Shown here: positions 44,903 to 56,239 of the stretch, one piece after another
Layout: each line of letters begins with the position of its first letter
How positions within the stretch are numbered: position 1 is the first letter of the stretch
Source: Clonostachys chloroleuca
Lineage: Eukaryota > Ascomycota > Sordariomycetes > Hypocreales > Bionectriaceae
Assembly: GCA_037952775.1 (NCBI GenBank)
Contig: JBANAY010000001.1
Span: forward strand, 5,766,001-5,830,000
Length of the DNA stretch: 64,000 bases
Direction of reading: 5' to 3'
Position numbers and translations under genes: made by a program
Notes under the pieces: model-generated
Database searches by the model: none
Told to the model about the DNA's origin: nothing
What the model saw: the letters and a program-made list of their open reading frames with translations, nothing else

Positions 44903-46730
44903 TTATTGTTTCCAGTTCTTGCTTGCCATCTCCAAGTATGTGCCGTATACTTTGACTGAGTTTATGCTAGATGCTAAAGTTAGTATTCTCATGACCTTGT
45001 TGAGAGAAGGTTTCCTTCACTACTTACTAATTGCTGCGATCCAGTTTCTCTGTGATGTAGGAGATTTCAGGTCAGCCTAACAGTTCTGAATTGACTAAAG
45101 GAAGACACTTGCCGTTTTCTGAGTGAGGATGATCATCCGCTCGGCCGACGGGCAATAGAACAACATTGCGATTAAGGACCTTCTTGAAGTCGAGAGCGAT
45201 GGGAATGCTTGACAAGATTTTAGTACCGTGGGACTGAGATATGACTCTCTTGTGGAAACGGCATACCTCCCTCCCTCCGAAGTGATATTCGGGGTCACCC
45301 CCCATACTTTTTCAGTAGCCTGGATAGCTGCCTGGTAGTTCCAGTGGTCGACCTCTTCAAAGAACCAATCCCCCCGACCGGTGAGCTGGACGGACAATTT
45401 ATTCTTGCTGCCGAGCTGTTGGAATCTAGCGTTGAGGTGCGTCTGGACCAGCTCGTCTATCTTTGCGATATTCATGTTGGCGACAGTCCGGATGCTGAAT
45501 CTGCCGAGAATTCTTCCTGGAATGATCGTTGAGGCCCCCTTTCCTGGGGAGGCCCGCTCAATACCGTGAAGGGACAGAGCAGGCTTTCTCGACCTTTAAT
45601 CTGGGAGTTAAAGATTGTAACAAATATCAAGAAGCGACGCGGCCGTGACGTTACCTTGCGATGAGGTTATCTGCTTGGTCTTCGTGCAGGAGTTTCCCAT
45701 TGATTCCGCCATCGAGACTGTCCTTGGACATTTTTATCTCGCCTAGAGCCTTTCGCTCCTCTGCTGAAACCGGAAGTACATCATCATAGATTCCGGGCAC
45801 TAGGATTTCGCCTCGAGAATCGACCAGCGACGCCATGAGATTGACCATGTCCGTCATGGGTTCAGATAATGAGCCGCCAAAAGCGCCACTATGGGCATCA
45901 CTCTCAGCCCCATCAATATTGATGAGATAAAACATGATTCCGCGAAGTCCTCGGATGAGGGTTGGTCGGTCGATTGTGGACCAAGCGGTATCTGTAATGC
46001 AAACGCTATCAATCTTGGCAAACTCACCGGCTGACTCTTCTTTGAGGGCGTCTGCCAACCCTTGCGAGCCGCTCTCCTCCATGCCCTCAAAGCAAAAGAC
46101 AAGGTTAGCTGGAACGTCCCGGTCCGCGTTTTTAAAAGCCTGTATCATATTCAGCCAGTTTAAAAGAGGTCCCTTATCGTCGCTCGTCCCTCTGCCGCAG
46201 AGCCTCCCGTCCTCTTTCTGGGTGAGTTTAAATGGCTCATCATTCCAGCCATCTGAGAGAGCAGCCGGCTGGACATCATAATGTGAATAGGCAAGGATAG
46301 TTGGCTTGGACGGATCGGACCCATATCGGCCGATAATCAACGGTGGTAGATCGATATCTTTGCCTGGTTGCTTGCCCAGGTCCTTCTGCTTGACCTGTAT
46401 TCCAAGCGACTCCATCTCATGGACCAACCACTTCGCCATCTGTATAGCGTTAGATGTTATCTTCCAAGCAGAAAACATCTTTTTGGACACCGAACCTGGA
46501 AAACATTGTCTCTCTTGTCTTCTTGCTCGGAGACTGAGGGTATCTCAATAGCAGCTCGCAATCCTAACATCTTGTTTCAGCACGAGGCTTATCTCTCTCG
46601 AATTTCTGCTGCACTGACGTTCTATGAACACCTCCTCCAGCTTATCGACCCTAGGCAGTATCTCGTTAGACTGTTATCTCTCTCTCTTGTTTTGTGTAAT
46701 GGGAACTTGCTGTTGGTAGAATGACTCCAT
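44903..46730 (-). CDS. M20 metallodipeptidase (CNDP2/Dug1-like)
   Basis: Zinc (or Mn) cytosolic dipeptidase; yeast Dug1 acts on Cys-Gly in glutathione turnover. Proposed exons are 46730-46707 (uncertain), 46670-46619, 46563-46496, 46439-45655, 45593-45267, 45207-45113, 45049-45028 and 44966-44903, about 478 residues against about 475-480 for the family. Metal-site motifs are YSHYDVQPA, GRGTSDDKGP, EGMEESGSQG and CITDTAW. Also present are LSLHGIERASPGKGASTIIPGR, GVTPNITSEGGSIPIAL and LPVGRADDHPHSENEKLDRSNY. Splicing is unusual: the intron after 45113 has a GC donor (GCAAGT), and the first intron would be only 36 nt. A guess at the first exon (MESFYQQQ) is the weakest part. No frame break is needed. 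Confidence 0.85.
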
Positions 46731-47630
46731 TGTGCTTTTTCTTGGATGACCGAGAATGAGGACCGTGGCTTATTCGAGAAAAATATGTTTATGGGAAAAA
46801 GTAAGAATTTAAGCACTGATGATGAGAGAATATGGAAGGTGTAAAGAGCTATGACTGATTAGTTAGCAAGCCTCAGCTGCGAGCTGATTTGATGATGCAA
46901 TACAGGAACTTCGTGTTACGGTAATACCCCTCACCTTACGGAAATAGAGGGAGATCCGCATCTCGTATTCGGGCTCGGACATAACTGTTCCCATGATCGT
47001 GCTGAAATTCACGGGCTATTCGAGTTTTGTGAAGAAGATTAGTAGCCGTTGTGATCTAGCAATGACATGATATTTTTGTAGTGTAGCCCTTGTAAAAGCC
47101 AACTCGTTCTGTATCAGGGCCACAGTTCTTGACTTCCATTCGGGCTCTGCCAAAACTAGTTATACGCGCGAGGATGCCTCACCCCTGCTAGATGCCGCGA
47201 GATGCGACGGGGATGCTCTTGACCCACTATGTCGCTATGTAGCAATGACATGCAAGGGCGCGTAGGGGGTATAATGATTCCTGAAGAAGATCGTTTTTAT
47301 TTTGTCTAACGTGGAATAAGCCACCTTTGCATACAGAACAACTGTTTTCCGAGACCAGGCATGTTCCTCCTTTGGAGACCTTTTGAACTACCTTGCGCCA
47401 ATATGTTCTCGATGACCTGTGGTTATTCAACTGGTAAGCCTCTTATTCAAAGAAAGAGGGATGGAACTTTGGCATTCTTCCACCATTATCGCAAATACTT
47501 TAATGGGTAGATTGTCGTGATTATTAAGCTTCCGAGGAGTTGGAAACAGTGTTATGGTCAGACGCGGCAAAACGGAAAACACACCAAGAACTTGATGTGG
47601 TCTCAGCGGTCGGTGATCTAGCAACTCTGG

Positions 47631-47893
47631 CAAGCGGCTGAGATAAAACATGGTACACTAGAGCTCTTTTCGTACAAGCCAGAGATCTTATTATCTGATT
47701 ACTAATATTTTAAATAATAAAAGTAGAATAATAACTTTTCTATATCATTTAGCTCAATATTAGATTGATAACTGGGTTAATTGTTTTGATATTATATTAA
47801 GTGTTTTGATATTGTGTTGAATATTTTGATATTGTGTTAAAATTTGAGGCTGTATGGAGGCTTTTATATACTATCTTCTATTTCAGCCACTTG
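47631..47893. mobile_element. MITE-like element, copy A
   Basis: A 263-bp AT-rich element starts CAAGCGGCTGAGATAAAAC and ends with the near inverse TTCTATTTCAGCCACTTG. The first 55 bases align with copies B (48932-49144) and C (53133-53351), sharing GCTCTTTTC. No ORF lies inside, and no clear target duplication is seen. Confidence 0.65.
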
Positions 47894-48931
47894 TCTGTGT
47901 ATAAGTTGAGCTCCGGATAATGAGTGCATCTGAGGAGCTTGGCAGCTTCAGCCACTGTCGGTGCGCCTGTACATTCAACCCCATGCTGGAAACGATCACA
48001 AATGAACCCATTCCGTATATCCATAATAGGCTTTTCTCTCTCTTCATCGGGAGAAGCCTCTTTTAAAAGATGAGAGATCCTATCAGTAGCCATTGATGCT
48101 TTGAGAAACTGATCAAGTTCCGCTTCATCAACAATACCTGGTGGTATCCATAGGGACTAACTTGTGACTCTCTCCTCTCGAAGTTCGGGAACTCATGATG
48201 GCGTTTGCGAGAATTGAAATAGGTCCAAGAGTCTCCCGGTTCACAGGCTCAGGCGCAATATAGTCATCATCCCTTTGCCGGTGGCTGAGTACCCTAGCAC
48301 CTTCTATTAAAGTCTCATGGAATCATGATATGGCGAGAATAAGCTCGAACTCGTCGCAGTACTCGTCTTCAGTGTGGTCAGGCAAGACTTGGGAGCCATC
48401 AGGTCTTTTCTGAGTATCCCAAAGACCTAAGATATCGACAGAGCCAGGATCCTTTGCAAGTGGCTTATTCGCGAGTAAAACAGAAGCTGCAGCCTGTTGC
48501 CGATCACATCAACTAATATAAAGTTTCATGCTCAATGTAACCAGAGAAAGCTCAGGTCGAAAACCGCTGCGTGAAGCTTTCAAGGACAGTAGAATGAGAT
48601 GCAACTGCTCGAGAGCCCATAAGCTCAGCGGCGAGAAGCTTGTCAATACTATGTGAGCGGATAGGGAATAACTAGCCCGAAGATCATTTCTCTTGAGCTA
48701 GATAGCTGATCAAAACCGTTGTTGCAGCGTATAGCTTAGACAACATTGCGACATTTTGAGGTAGTCGATAGAAGAGATTGCAATCTACACGCTGCTTATA
48801 TTGGCCATATCCGTCTAATCCGAAGTTATCATGTAGTAAATTCTTCTTTCGTGGCGAGAATCTGAAGCTCGTGCTGACTTTTCTGTGGCAGCTTATTGAC
48901 CCATTTCAGGACCATCCAGATCATTAGACAG

Positions 48932-49144
48932 TCAAGTGGGTGAAATAAAACGCGGCACATAGAAGCTCTTTCCGTATAAGGCAGGGACCTCGTTTTTTAC
49001 TAAACACAATAATAAGAGAATATTAAAATATTCTATAATATTTAGCTTGATATTGTATTCAGTACTGGGTTACTTATTGTGATATTGTGTTGAAATTCAG
49101 TGCTGAACTGTCTCGATGTACCATGTTTTATTTCACCCACTTGA
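48932..49144. mobile_element. MITE-like element, copy B (best terminal repeats)
   Basis: A 213-bp element has terminal inverted repeats TCAAGTGGGTGAAATAAAAC / GTTTTATTTCACCCACTTGA, nearly perfect over 20 bases, and an AT-rich centre. CAG flanks both ends and may be a 3-bp target duplication. Superfamily is undetermined. Confidence 0.75.
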
Positions 49145-49320
49145 CAGTAAGGCATGAGATCCAATTCGGGAGCTCGAGACACGCCCATTCCTTGAACTGA
49201 CTCAACTGCGAACCGCTGCTGTCTAACCTTTGGATTGATATTCGCAACTGCCTGAGTCGCTCAGCCTTTCCCATTTCTCCTGATCATTAGAAAAAATTCG
49301 AAAGCTAATATAAGGCTCCT

Positions 49321-50192
49321 CTACAGTTGGCCCTGATGTGGCACACCAAGCTCGTCGGTGAAGGGATCATCGTCCTGGTCATGCACAATGTGCTCACCAC
49401 CGATACGGATAGTGTTGAATATTGCCTCGCCATACCATTCCTTAACCCAATGCAGCATGAGATCAACGCCTGCCGAAACCTTGAAACAAAAGTCAGTTCT
49501 TAGATAGCCAACATGGACTGGAAATTTACATGTTGAGATGCTGAGACCTACCCCGGAGGAGGACCAGATATTGCCATCGATGACGTATCGAGCTGGCGCA
49601 ACCCAGGTGACATTATTCCCATGCGCTGTGACCAGATTCCACGCATTCTTGTTTGTAGTCACGCGTCTACCATCATAGAGGCCGGCGCGAGCGGGGAAGA
49701 TGGCTCCCGTGCAAATGGAAATCAGATAATCAAGCTTGGGATACATCTTGACAAGATAATCATCCACGTAAGTAAGGCTAGTATCCCGAGCCGCAGCGCC
49801 GCCGGGTACAATAAGCACATCGAGATCGATATCATCATCAAAGCTTGCGGAAGCAACATACTCGGGAGCGAAGGTTGAGTTGAACTGGTTGCCTAGAGGC
49901 GGCGTAAGCTTCACGTTCTTGCCGTCGGGGCTGATTATCTTGAGATTTATGTGAAAGCGGCCCGTGACAAGGTAGAGAACTTCTAGAGGGCCGTAGACGT
50001 CCATCAAAGCAGCGCCGGGCATGACTACGACGCCGTAGTTAATGGGAGTTGTTTCTACTGCTGATGTTAGTCACACTGAACTTCACTAAGCTATGAGCAT
50101 CTCTTGCCATTTCGTTTGAACACTTCAGCTGCGGCCAACGGTAGGAAAACTATTCCTGCTAGAGCAGTAGGAAGAAATAAGCTGAGAAGCAT
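49321..50192 (-). CDS. DJ-1/PfpI-family protein, possibly secreted
   Basis: Class I glutamine amidotransferase-like fold; members include isonitrile hydratases, proteases and chaperone/deglycases, so activity is uncertain. Main exons are 50057-49552 and 49479-49321. The intron 49551-49480 (72 nt, GTAGGT...TTTCAAG) joins WSSSG to VSAGVDLM, a typical family junction. The nucleophile elbow is ISICTGAIFPARAGL, with Cys present. VLIVPGGAAARD and TTNKNAWN are also typical. A likely first exon begins at about 50192 with a signal-like stretch (MLLSLFLPTALAGIVFLPLAAA), joined across a good GACTAAC...CAGCAG acceptor. I could not fit its donor to the phase, so the N-terminus is provisional. Confidence 0.75.
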
Positions 50193-51114
50193 GCTGAATG
50201 TGTGTTGTCGAGTATTGAAGAATGAAGGAATGGAGGCTAAAAGACTTCAGTTCGATGGTCGATTGAATTTGAGCAATACAAAGGCCAGCATTTTAAATAA
50301 ACGATTCATCCATTAATGGAATGAAGCCTGCGCAATTTTGAGCATGATAAACTGTTTGAGATCTCTCTAGCTGCTTGCTCCGAGGCCAGATCAAGACATC
50401 TTTGCGAGATGGACCGTGTATTGCTCCAATAGCGACCTTCCTAGCCAATCGAGGTGCATCTTGGCAAATATATGTAACCCTTCGTGTTGCAGATCCTGCA
50501 TGTCAGATTGACTAATTTCAATGAAGCTCTCCTCGAAATTTATTAGGACTAGGACTGGACACAGCTACAAATGTATGATCAGAGCTCGAACATCTCCATT
50601 ATGCTGCAAAGGGAAAGGAGAAAAGCAAACTATTCCTAGCAGTGACTTTCTCAAACAAAGCGCGATTGTTTTTCTATCTGCAGAAATTCTAGCTTGCCTA
50701 GTAAATCTTGCCTAATACATGTCTACATCATAACATCAATTATCTCTGAGTGGTGGAAGGAAGTCGTCGTGCGCAATTTCATCCAGCTCCAATCCTTCGG
50801 TCCCCTGCTACCTTGCCATTTCAGATGATTAGGACTACAATACTGCATCGAGACCTTGAATGTTTTTGTGGATATACTGCACATCGGCTTCATCAATTTG
50901 CGATATGGTAATTGAAATGGTGGTGCAATTTGGTAGAACAACAGCACAAGAGGAAAATTCGCATTGATCTCTCCTCGCGGAGGTTCTGGATTTCTGACTT
51001 TGATCAGTTTTTTCTTATTTTCCGAAATAAAGTCTGTATTTGTAGAAAACTATCTTGATGGTGTTATATTCTCTTCGATTGCCATATGACGATAGATATA
51101 GACAATTTCTATAA
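50193..51114. other. Intergenic, no gene seen
   Basis: AT-rich. Short ORFs at 50521-50715 and 50723-50947 have no recognisable features. Confidence 0.4.
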
Positions 51115-52152
51115 TTAATTAGATGAAACCCACAGGTCACCCACTCGGAAACCTTCAGGAAAAGGATCACTAGAATCTAGCATCACTTGATTTATCCCAG
51201 TAATCCAAGCCCTGCCCTTCACGGTAGGTAAGACAGCGGGATAGTCTCCAACTTTGGCTGTCCCTCTGATTTTGCACTGAAACTCCGTGCCTGTGATCCC
51301 GATGTGACGGAAGTTCTCTCCCTCGGCGAGTTGACCGCGTGCATGTAAAACAGCCATTCTAGCGCAAGAGCCCGTTCCACATGGACTCCGATCAAGACGC
51401 CCGGGGGAGACAACAACAGTGTTTACCGCCTTTTTTCCAGAGGGGCCGTCATCTTCAACAGGTTCAGTAAATACAAAATTCGTGACTCCACGGATCCCGG
51501 GGTTCTCGGGATGCACAGGATTCGACACAGCCTGAACAGCCCGCTTGATCTTTTCCCCGTACTCGACTAGCTGTTTACCGTCGGCAGAATCTATCTTCAG
51601 CCCTGTCTGCCGGATGTCAACAAGAGCATATAGCATACCGCCCCACGCGATGTCGACAAGAATCCTTCCTAATCCTGGGACGTCGACCTCAAAATCAAGT
51701 GCAAACACAAACGATGGGACGTTATCAAAAGAGACAGCCTTGCACTTGCCACCCTCGCAGTCGGCCGTCACCGTGACCAATCCTGCAGCTGTATCAAGAT
51801 TTAGAACAGTAGTAGGTTCCTGCATCTTGACCATGCCCGTCTCTAGCAGTACTGTTGCCGTGCAAATCGCATTGGACCCCGACATTGGAGCGTATTCCTC
51901 GCTTTCCATGATGAGGAATCCGGCGTCTGCCCGAGGGTCACAGGGAGGGAGCACGATGTTGACATTTCTTGAGGGCTTTCCGTGGGGCTCATTTAATAGC
52001 AGCCGGCGCAGGTGGTCGCCTTTGGTCCAAAAATGCATCATCTTATCGAACATCGTTTTGCCTGGGACATCGAGGACACCGCCAACGACCACATCGCCGA
52101 TCTCTCCTTCGGCATGACACCCGACGATATTAATGGTTCGCGACAAGCGCAT
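51115..52152 (-). CDS. Proline racemase-family protein (likely trans-3-hydroxyproline dehydratase or 4-hydroxyproline epimerase)
   Basis: Single exon, 345 residues, normal family length. Start MRLSRTINIVGCHAEGE is typical. The first active-site motif reads MSGSNAIC, so Ser91 replaces the usual catalytic Cys of MCGH. The second, DRSPCGTGSCAR, keeps Cys258. Active sites with only one of the two cysteines are known in the superfamily outside true racemases, so dehydratase or epimerase activity on hydroxyproline is more likely than proline racemisation. Other conserved parts are HGKPSRNVNIVLPPCDPRAD, SFDNVPSFV, VDIAWGGMLYALVD and GITGTEFQCKI. It stands alone. Substrate assignment is inference. 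Confidence 0.88.
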   Translation of the reverse strand: MRLSRTINIVGCHAEGEIGDVVVGGVLDVPGKTMFDKMMHFWTKGDHLRRLLLNEPHGKPSRNVNIVLPPCDPRADAGFLIMESEEYAPMSGSNAICTATVLLETGMVKMQEPTTVLNLDTAAGLVTVTADCEGGKCKAVSFDNVPSFVFALDFEVDVPGLGRILVDIAWGGMLYALVDIRQTGLKIDSADGKQLVEYGEKIKRAVQAVSNPVHPENPGIRGVTNFVFTEPVEDDGPSGKKAVNTVVVSPGRLDRSPCGTGSCARMAVLHARGQLAEGENFRHIGITGTEFQCKIRGTAKVGDYPAVLPTVKGRAWITGINQVMLDSSDPFPEGFRVGDLWVSSN

Positions 52153-54248
52153 AATGGAATGCAGTGGCTGGTCCTGAAAATACGGGGGGAAGCAGAGAAG
52201 ATGAATTGAAGTTCAAATGCGTAAAAATAAGCGCGCTGACTGCTGCAGCCTCTCTCAAAGATGAGGGGTTGCTGCTTATGTAGTGCTGCCTTATGCTTAC
52301 AAGTAGGAACGGCACTAGATGCCGATATCGTACCTGATTATGGCTACACTATGGTCGGATCTACCTGCCTATCTAATACTGCTGACTATTTGGCGACTTG
52401 GCGTGACATGGAAGCCAGTAGAACGAACTTCCTACAAGATTGATCAATAACCAGCCACGGATATCATCAGTAAGATGGCCGAGAGAGTGGGGATAAACCT
52501 GCCTCCTTGCCTGTAACTGACTCCCGCATTGGATAGTTGAGACCGAGCCGACGCCGAGATTTTGTCGGTTTCACTCGCCGGTGCCGTTAGCGGCCCACCT
52601 GTTGAACTTGATACTCGTTCGGGGCTGTATCAACTATCCTCTGAGTATTGATAACTTGAACTTGCATCAAGTTTAGCCTAAGAACCCCAGACTCATATGG
52701 TAGTGACGCCAACTCGGTCTTGGAGTGGTATTTTTTGCCATTTTTCAATCGTTATTTCTCCAGGTGATGCAGGGTCCATCTTGATCAGAGGAATGATTTT
52801 CACCTTATGGCTTAAAGCCCTAAACCACCATGCCATTCGGTTTGTTAGTTGGCTTGGGGACTGCGAGCATCCAGCCTCAATGACCAGTGTTGGCCAATCT
52901 CGCAAATCTCCAACTTCTGCATCAGTTGGACCTCCAGCTGCATCGCCTTCTCCAGAACTCCCGCTATTCTTAGAGTAGACTAGTTGTCAATGTCGAGAAG
53001 GAAATGCGAATCCGACATAGTAAATGCACATAACGGTATACCTAAAAAGCTCGACTCATACAATGGCGCGCAGCAGTAGATAGCTAAATTACAGTGTAAA
53101 TTCTTGTCGAGCTGATTTATGATGTCAACTGGCAAGCAACTGAGATCACATATGCCACACTAGGGCTCTTTTCATGCAAGCTGGAGACCCCGTTTTCTTA
53201 TTAGTGATATCAGAAGCAATAACAATAAAATAATTTATTATTCTGCAATAATCAGCTAAATACTGCGTTATTACTAGGTTACATATTCTATTTTTGTGTC
53301 GAAATTCAACGCTTGAGGCTTTGGTGTAACATATCTTATTTCAGTCACTTGACTGGTGACTAGGCCAATCCCCTCCCAAAGCCAATGTATGTAACCCCTA
53401 CAGAGCCGGCTAATCTGTACATTAGGGCACTTTGGTTTCATCTTACTCACTCTCCAGATGAGCTTCTCCGCTTCCCCCGCAATCATCACGAGGCCAACTC
53501 CATGGACCGGGGAAAACTTCCTGTTTAATTAGGCTGTGTTTTCATCGACCCACCAGAGTCCGAGGTGGGCATCAAAGAATTATATTTTCTATCATGATGA
53601 ATCACCTTACCCGGAACCACAAGCACCAAGTCAGTCGGTCATACATGTTCCATGTGCAGAAGTTGAAGGGATCAACCGATGTGTGACCAACATCTTCTGC
53701 CTACTAAAAATGCTGTACCCTCTGGCTACCGCGTTGAAATTGACACGACCTCCCACGCAACAAATCTGGATTATTAAGTGGTCTTGGGTGTCATACTCGA
53801 TTCAGGCGTACGAGGCTCGAACCATTCGTTCCTCTTGCTTTAGCTGCATTAAGAATTGAGAGTGATTTCGATGACGAATCAACCTAGATTTGCCTTCCAT
53901 TTGAACGAGCCAGATGAAACTTGGTATCTGAAGACTCTAAACCGTAAGACTTGGGTTGTGTTTGATAGTAAAACTTCAACAAGGATTAATCAGGTAAGAT
54001 ACTAAAAACTATGCCAGGTGGCCAGGCCGTGTGTGGAATACCTCCTTCGTGCTATGCCAGCTTCTTTTTTCATTCCTCTCACATATCAGGCAATGTATAG
54101 AGATCATTCTCACGATAGTCTTTTTAGCACATTTAAGGGACAGCTAAGTTCACGGCAAGCTTTGTTGTTACTAAAGTCAAATCGTCACAGGATATGCGTC
54201 GTCGGATTTCCCTTGTTTAAGTCAAGGATTTCTCTTTTGGCCTAAACG
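52153..54248. other. Intergenic with one inverted-repeat element
   Basis: Holds element copy C and small ORFs (52697-52978, 53536-53859) without recognisable features. Confidence 0.4.
53133..53351. mobile_element. MITE-like element, copy C
   Basis: A 219-bp relative of copies A and B starts CAAGCAACTGAGATCACAT and ends ATCTTATTTCAGTCACTTG. Differences from copy A in the terminus are mostly G-to-A, as expected from RIP-type mutation, but the sample is small. Confidence 0.65.
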
Positions 54249-54602
54249 CTAGCTGCTGATGCAACTGCAATCCCTTTGGTACGTGGTACTAACCCACTCG
54301 TGGATCATACCTGATCCATCGCAATTGGGGCAATAGCAGCTGCGACTCGTCCTTCCTGAATGTATGAATAGGTTCTGGCAAGCTACTGTATGGCCAGATG
54401 GTGTGCAGTGGGGTCTCGGATTAGAACACACCCTTGACTGCCAAAACCGGCAGGGCTCATAGACAAACCCTCGTCCGAAGCACTTTAGGCAATTTGGTTT
54501 ACCCGGCGGCATGATTTCAGAGCTCCTTACTTGGGAGCTAGAGTCGGGTATGGCGTTTGTTGGCTGTCTTCGGAAGACTCTGTGTTTGAAATATGAGTTC
54601 AT
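54249..54602 (-). CDS. Small Cys-rich protein with CxxCxGxG-type motifs
   Basis: Up to 117 residues; an inner start at 54512 (MPPGKPNC) is equally likely. It contains CLKCFGRG and, 40-odd residues on, CYCPNCDGSGMIHEW, resembling the two halves of a DnaJ-type zinc-binding repeat. An unspliced intron may lie between them (the segment with CSNPRPHC looks less protein-like). No family name can be given. No neighbour within 1 kb offers context. Confidence 0.4.
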   Translation of the reverse strand: MNSYFKHRVFRRQPTNAIPDSSSQVRSSEIMPPGKPNCLKCFGRGFVYEPCRFWQSRVCSNPRPHCTPSGHTVACQNLFIHSGRTSRSCYCPNCDGSGMIHEWVSTTYQRDCSCISS

Positions 54603-56239
54603 TGAAGATTATGCAATTTTTAAATGGCCTTGAGCTCCGATGTTCTACGGCCATCGTAAATCATTTTGATACTTACTTTGAGATGAGGGTAGTTTTGTCT
54701 GAAAGACCAAACGTTCTTGCATGTTGAACGAGACCAGACACCGAGAAGAACTTTATACCTGATTTGATACGACTCACAAACATCATTCACAGACAGATTT
54801 TGCGCTGATTGAAACTTTGAAAGTTGTGAAAGGGAGCAGAGATTGAGGGCTAATCCGGAGGTTCAGTGAATTATTTATCTAAATGCAATCGGGTCCTCTA
54901 GTCAGCGTCTAAGTCCTTTGTGCAGATTAAACTACGCACGACAAGCGCAATTCCGAGAAACCAGAATCTTTGTTCCAGACCTGTTCCAAAAGCCAGCTGT
55001 CTGTAGAAGTGGAAGAGAATGGGTGCAAGTAGTGTTCTCCGCAGACAAAGACTGGCTATTCACTTTGCAATCCCAGTGTTCATTCACCGTCAATTTAATC
55101 AAATCAGATAGTGCTATCGGGCTTTCTTCAAACATTCTTAGCTATCGATCTCAACCTGTGCTAGCTTGTCTAAATAAGCAGCTGGATGAGCATGTCGTTG
55201 AACCCAAAAGTAGCCTACCCTGGAGGTACGCGTGGCTTACACAAAAAGCCCTCTTGAGCTCAGTCATGAAGTCATAATTCCCTAAACTGAGTAATGACGA
55301 TACAATTTCGGAGGGCGCCGTTGTAAAGATTACCACTTGAGAGATTATAGTCTCGAGCCACACTTTTAGGACATTGTTGCTTCTGCCATCTAAGTTTAGG
55401 TGAGTAGTAGGCTAAGACGCCTATTTTTATCTTAGAGATCAAGTCGAAACTCGATTTGTACTAAATAATTATTAAGAAGAATTCCTGACTCGGTTTTGAA
55501 TGCTTATACTAAAAGTTTACGTGGGATAATGGCAACTAGTCATGAGGAGAGATGACGGTCAGGCTTGTAGAGCCTGCCCAGCCCGTGGAATGAATGCGAG
55601 AAAATTAACCGGGTAGAGTGAGATGCTAGGGCTGATTCTGGGCAGAAGCGGCTCCCAGGCATTCTCTACTCAGCCACCACCTTCGTAAGCCACGACCATG
55701 CTGTGTGGTGAGTGTAGATTGGCAATGGGAAATGGCGACTGACCATAGTCGAGAATGAATAATAATAATAAATTATTGGGTAAGTATCAGGAAATGTTAT
55801 CTGCTTACTGTTGCACAAAAGGAAGCATTATTATGTGACGGACTGCCGTAGCAGTCCCTGTTTCTCTGACGGCCACTTGGCTTGCAAGGCCTGTCAGCCT
55901 GTTGATCTCACTGGGTTAAGCGCTGTATGACTCAAAGCAGTCACCAGATGCATGCAGCTGAACTCAGCCGCTGTGCACGTCGGGAATTAGATAGCAGGTA
56001 GATAGGCTCAGTGTCGGACTTAGCCACTTACCACCTTAAGAAGTCAGACATTGGCCAGCGCCTCACCTACTGCCATGTTCACGGAGGACTAGATCAAGTA
56101 GGTTCGACATACTATCTGGCGATATGTCTAGACCTCGAGTTTTGTACTTTTTCCCTCGCTGCAGACTCTGCCGTTACAAGGTTGAGGATGGCGACGACGC
56201 TGTTGTAGGTACGTCCGCCTCGAGCCACAACAATACCAA
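54603..56239. other. Intergenic, no clear gene
   Basis: ORFs 54918-55277 (119 codons, plus) and 56011-56208 lack recognisable domains. The second could be a 5' exon of the F-box-like gene. A short AAT microsatellite lies near 55757-55774. Confidence 0.35.

Larger units (their letters stand above)
46731..49320. other. AT-rich region with two inverted-repeat elements and gene relics
   Basis: It contains two of the three MITE-like copies. Between them, a minus-strand ORF (48093-47878) and further open fragments upstream to about 48300 look like remains of a coding region. No family could be named, and the ORF runs into the right end of the first element. Confidence 0.45.

Noticed and set aside
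54918..55277. 119-codon plus-strand ORF
   Set aside because: No recognisable domain, signal or splice context.
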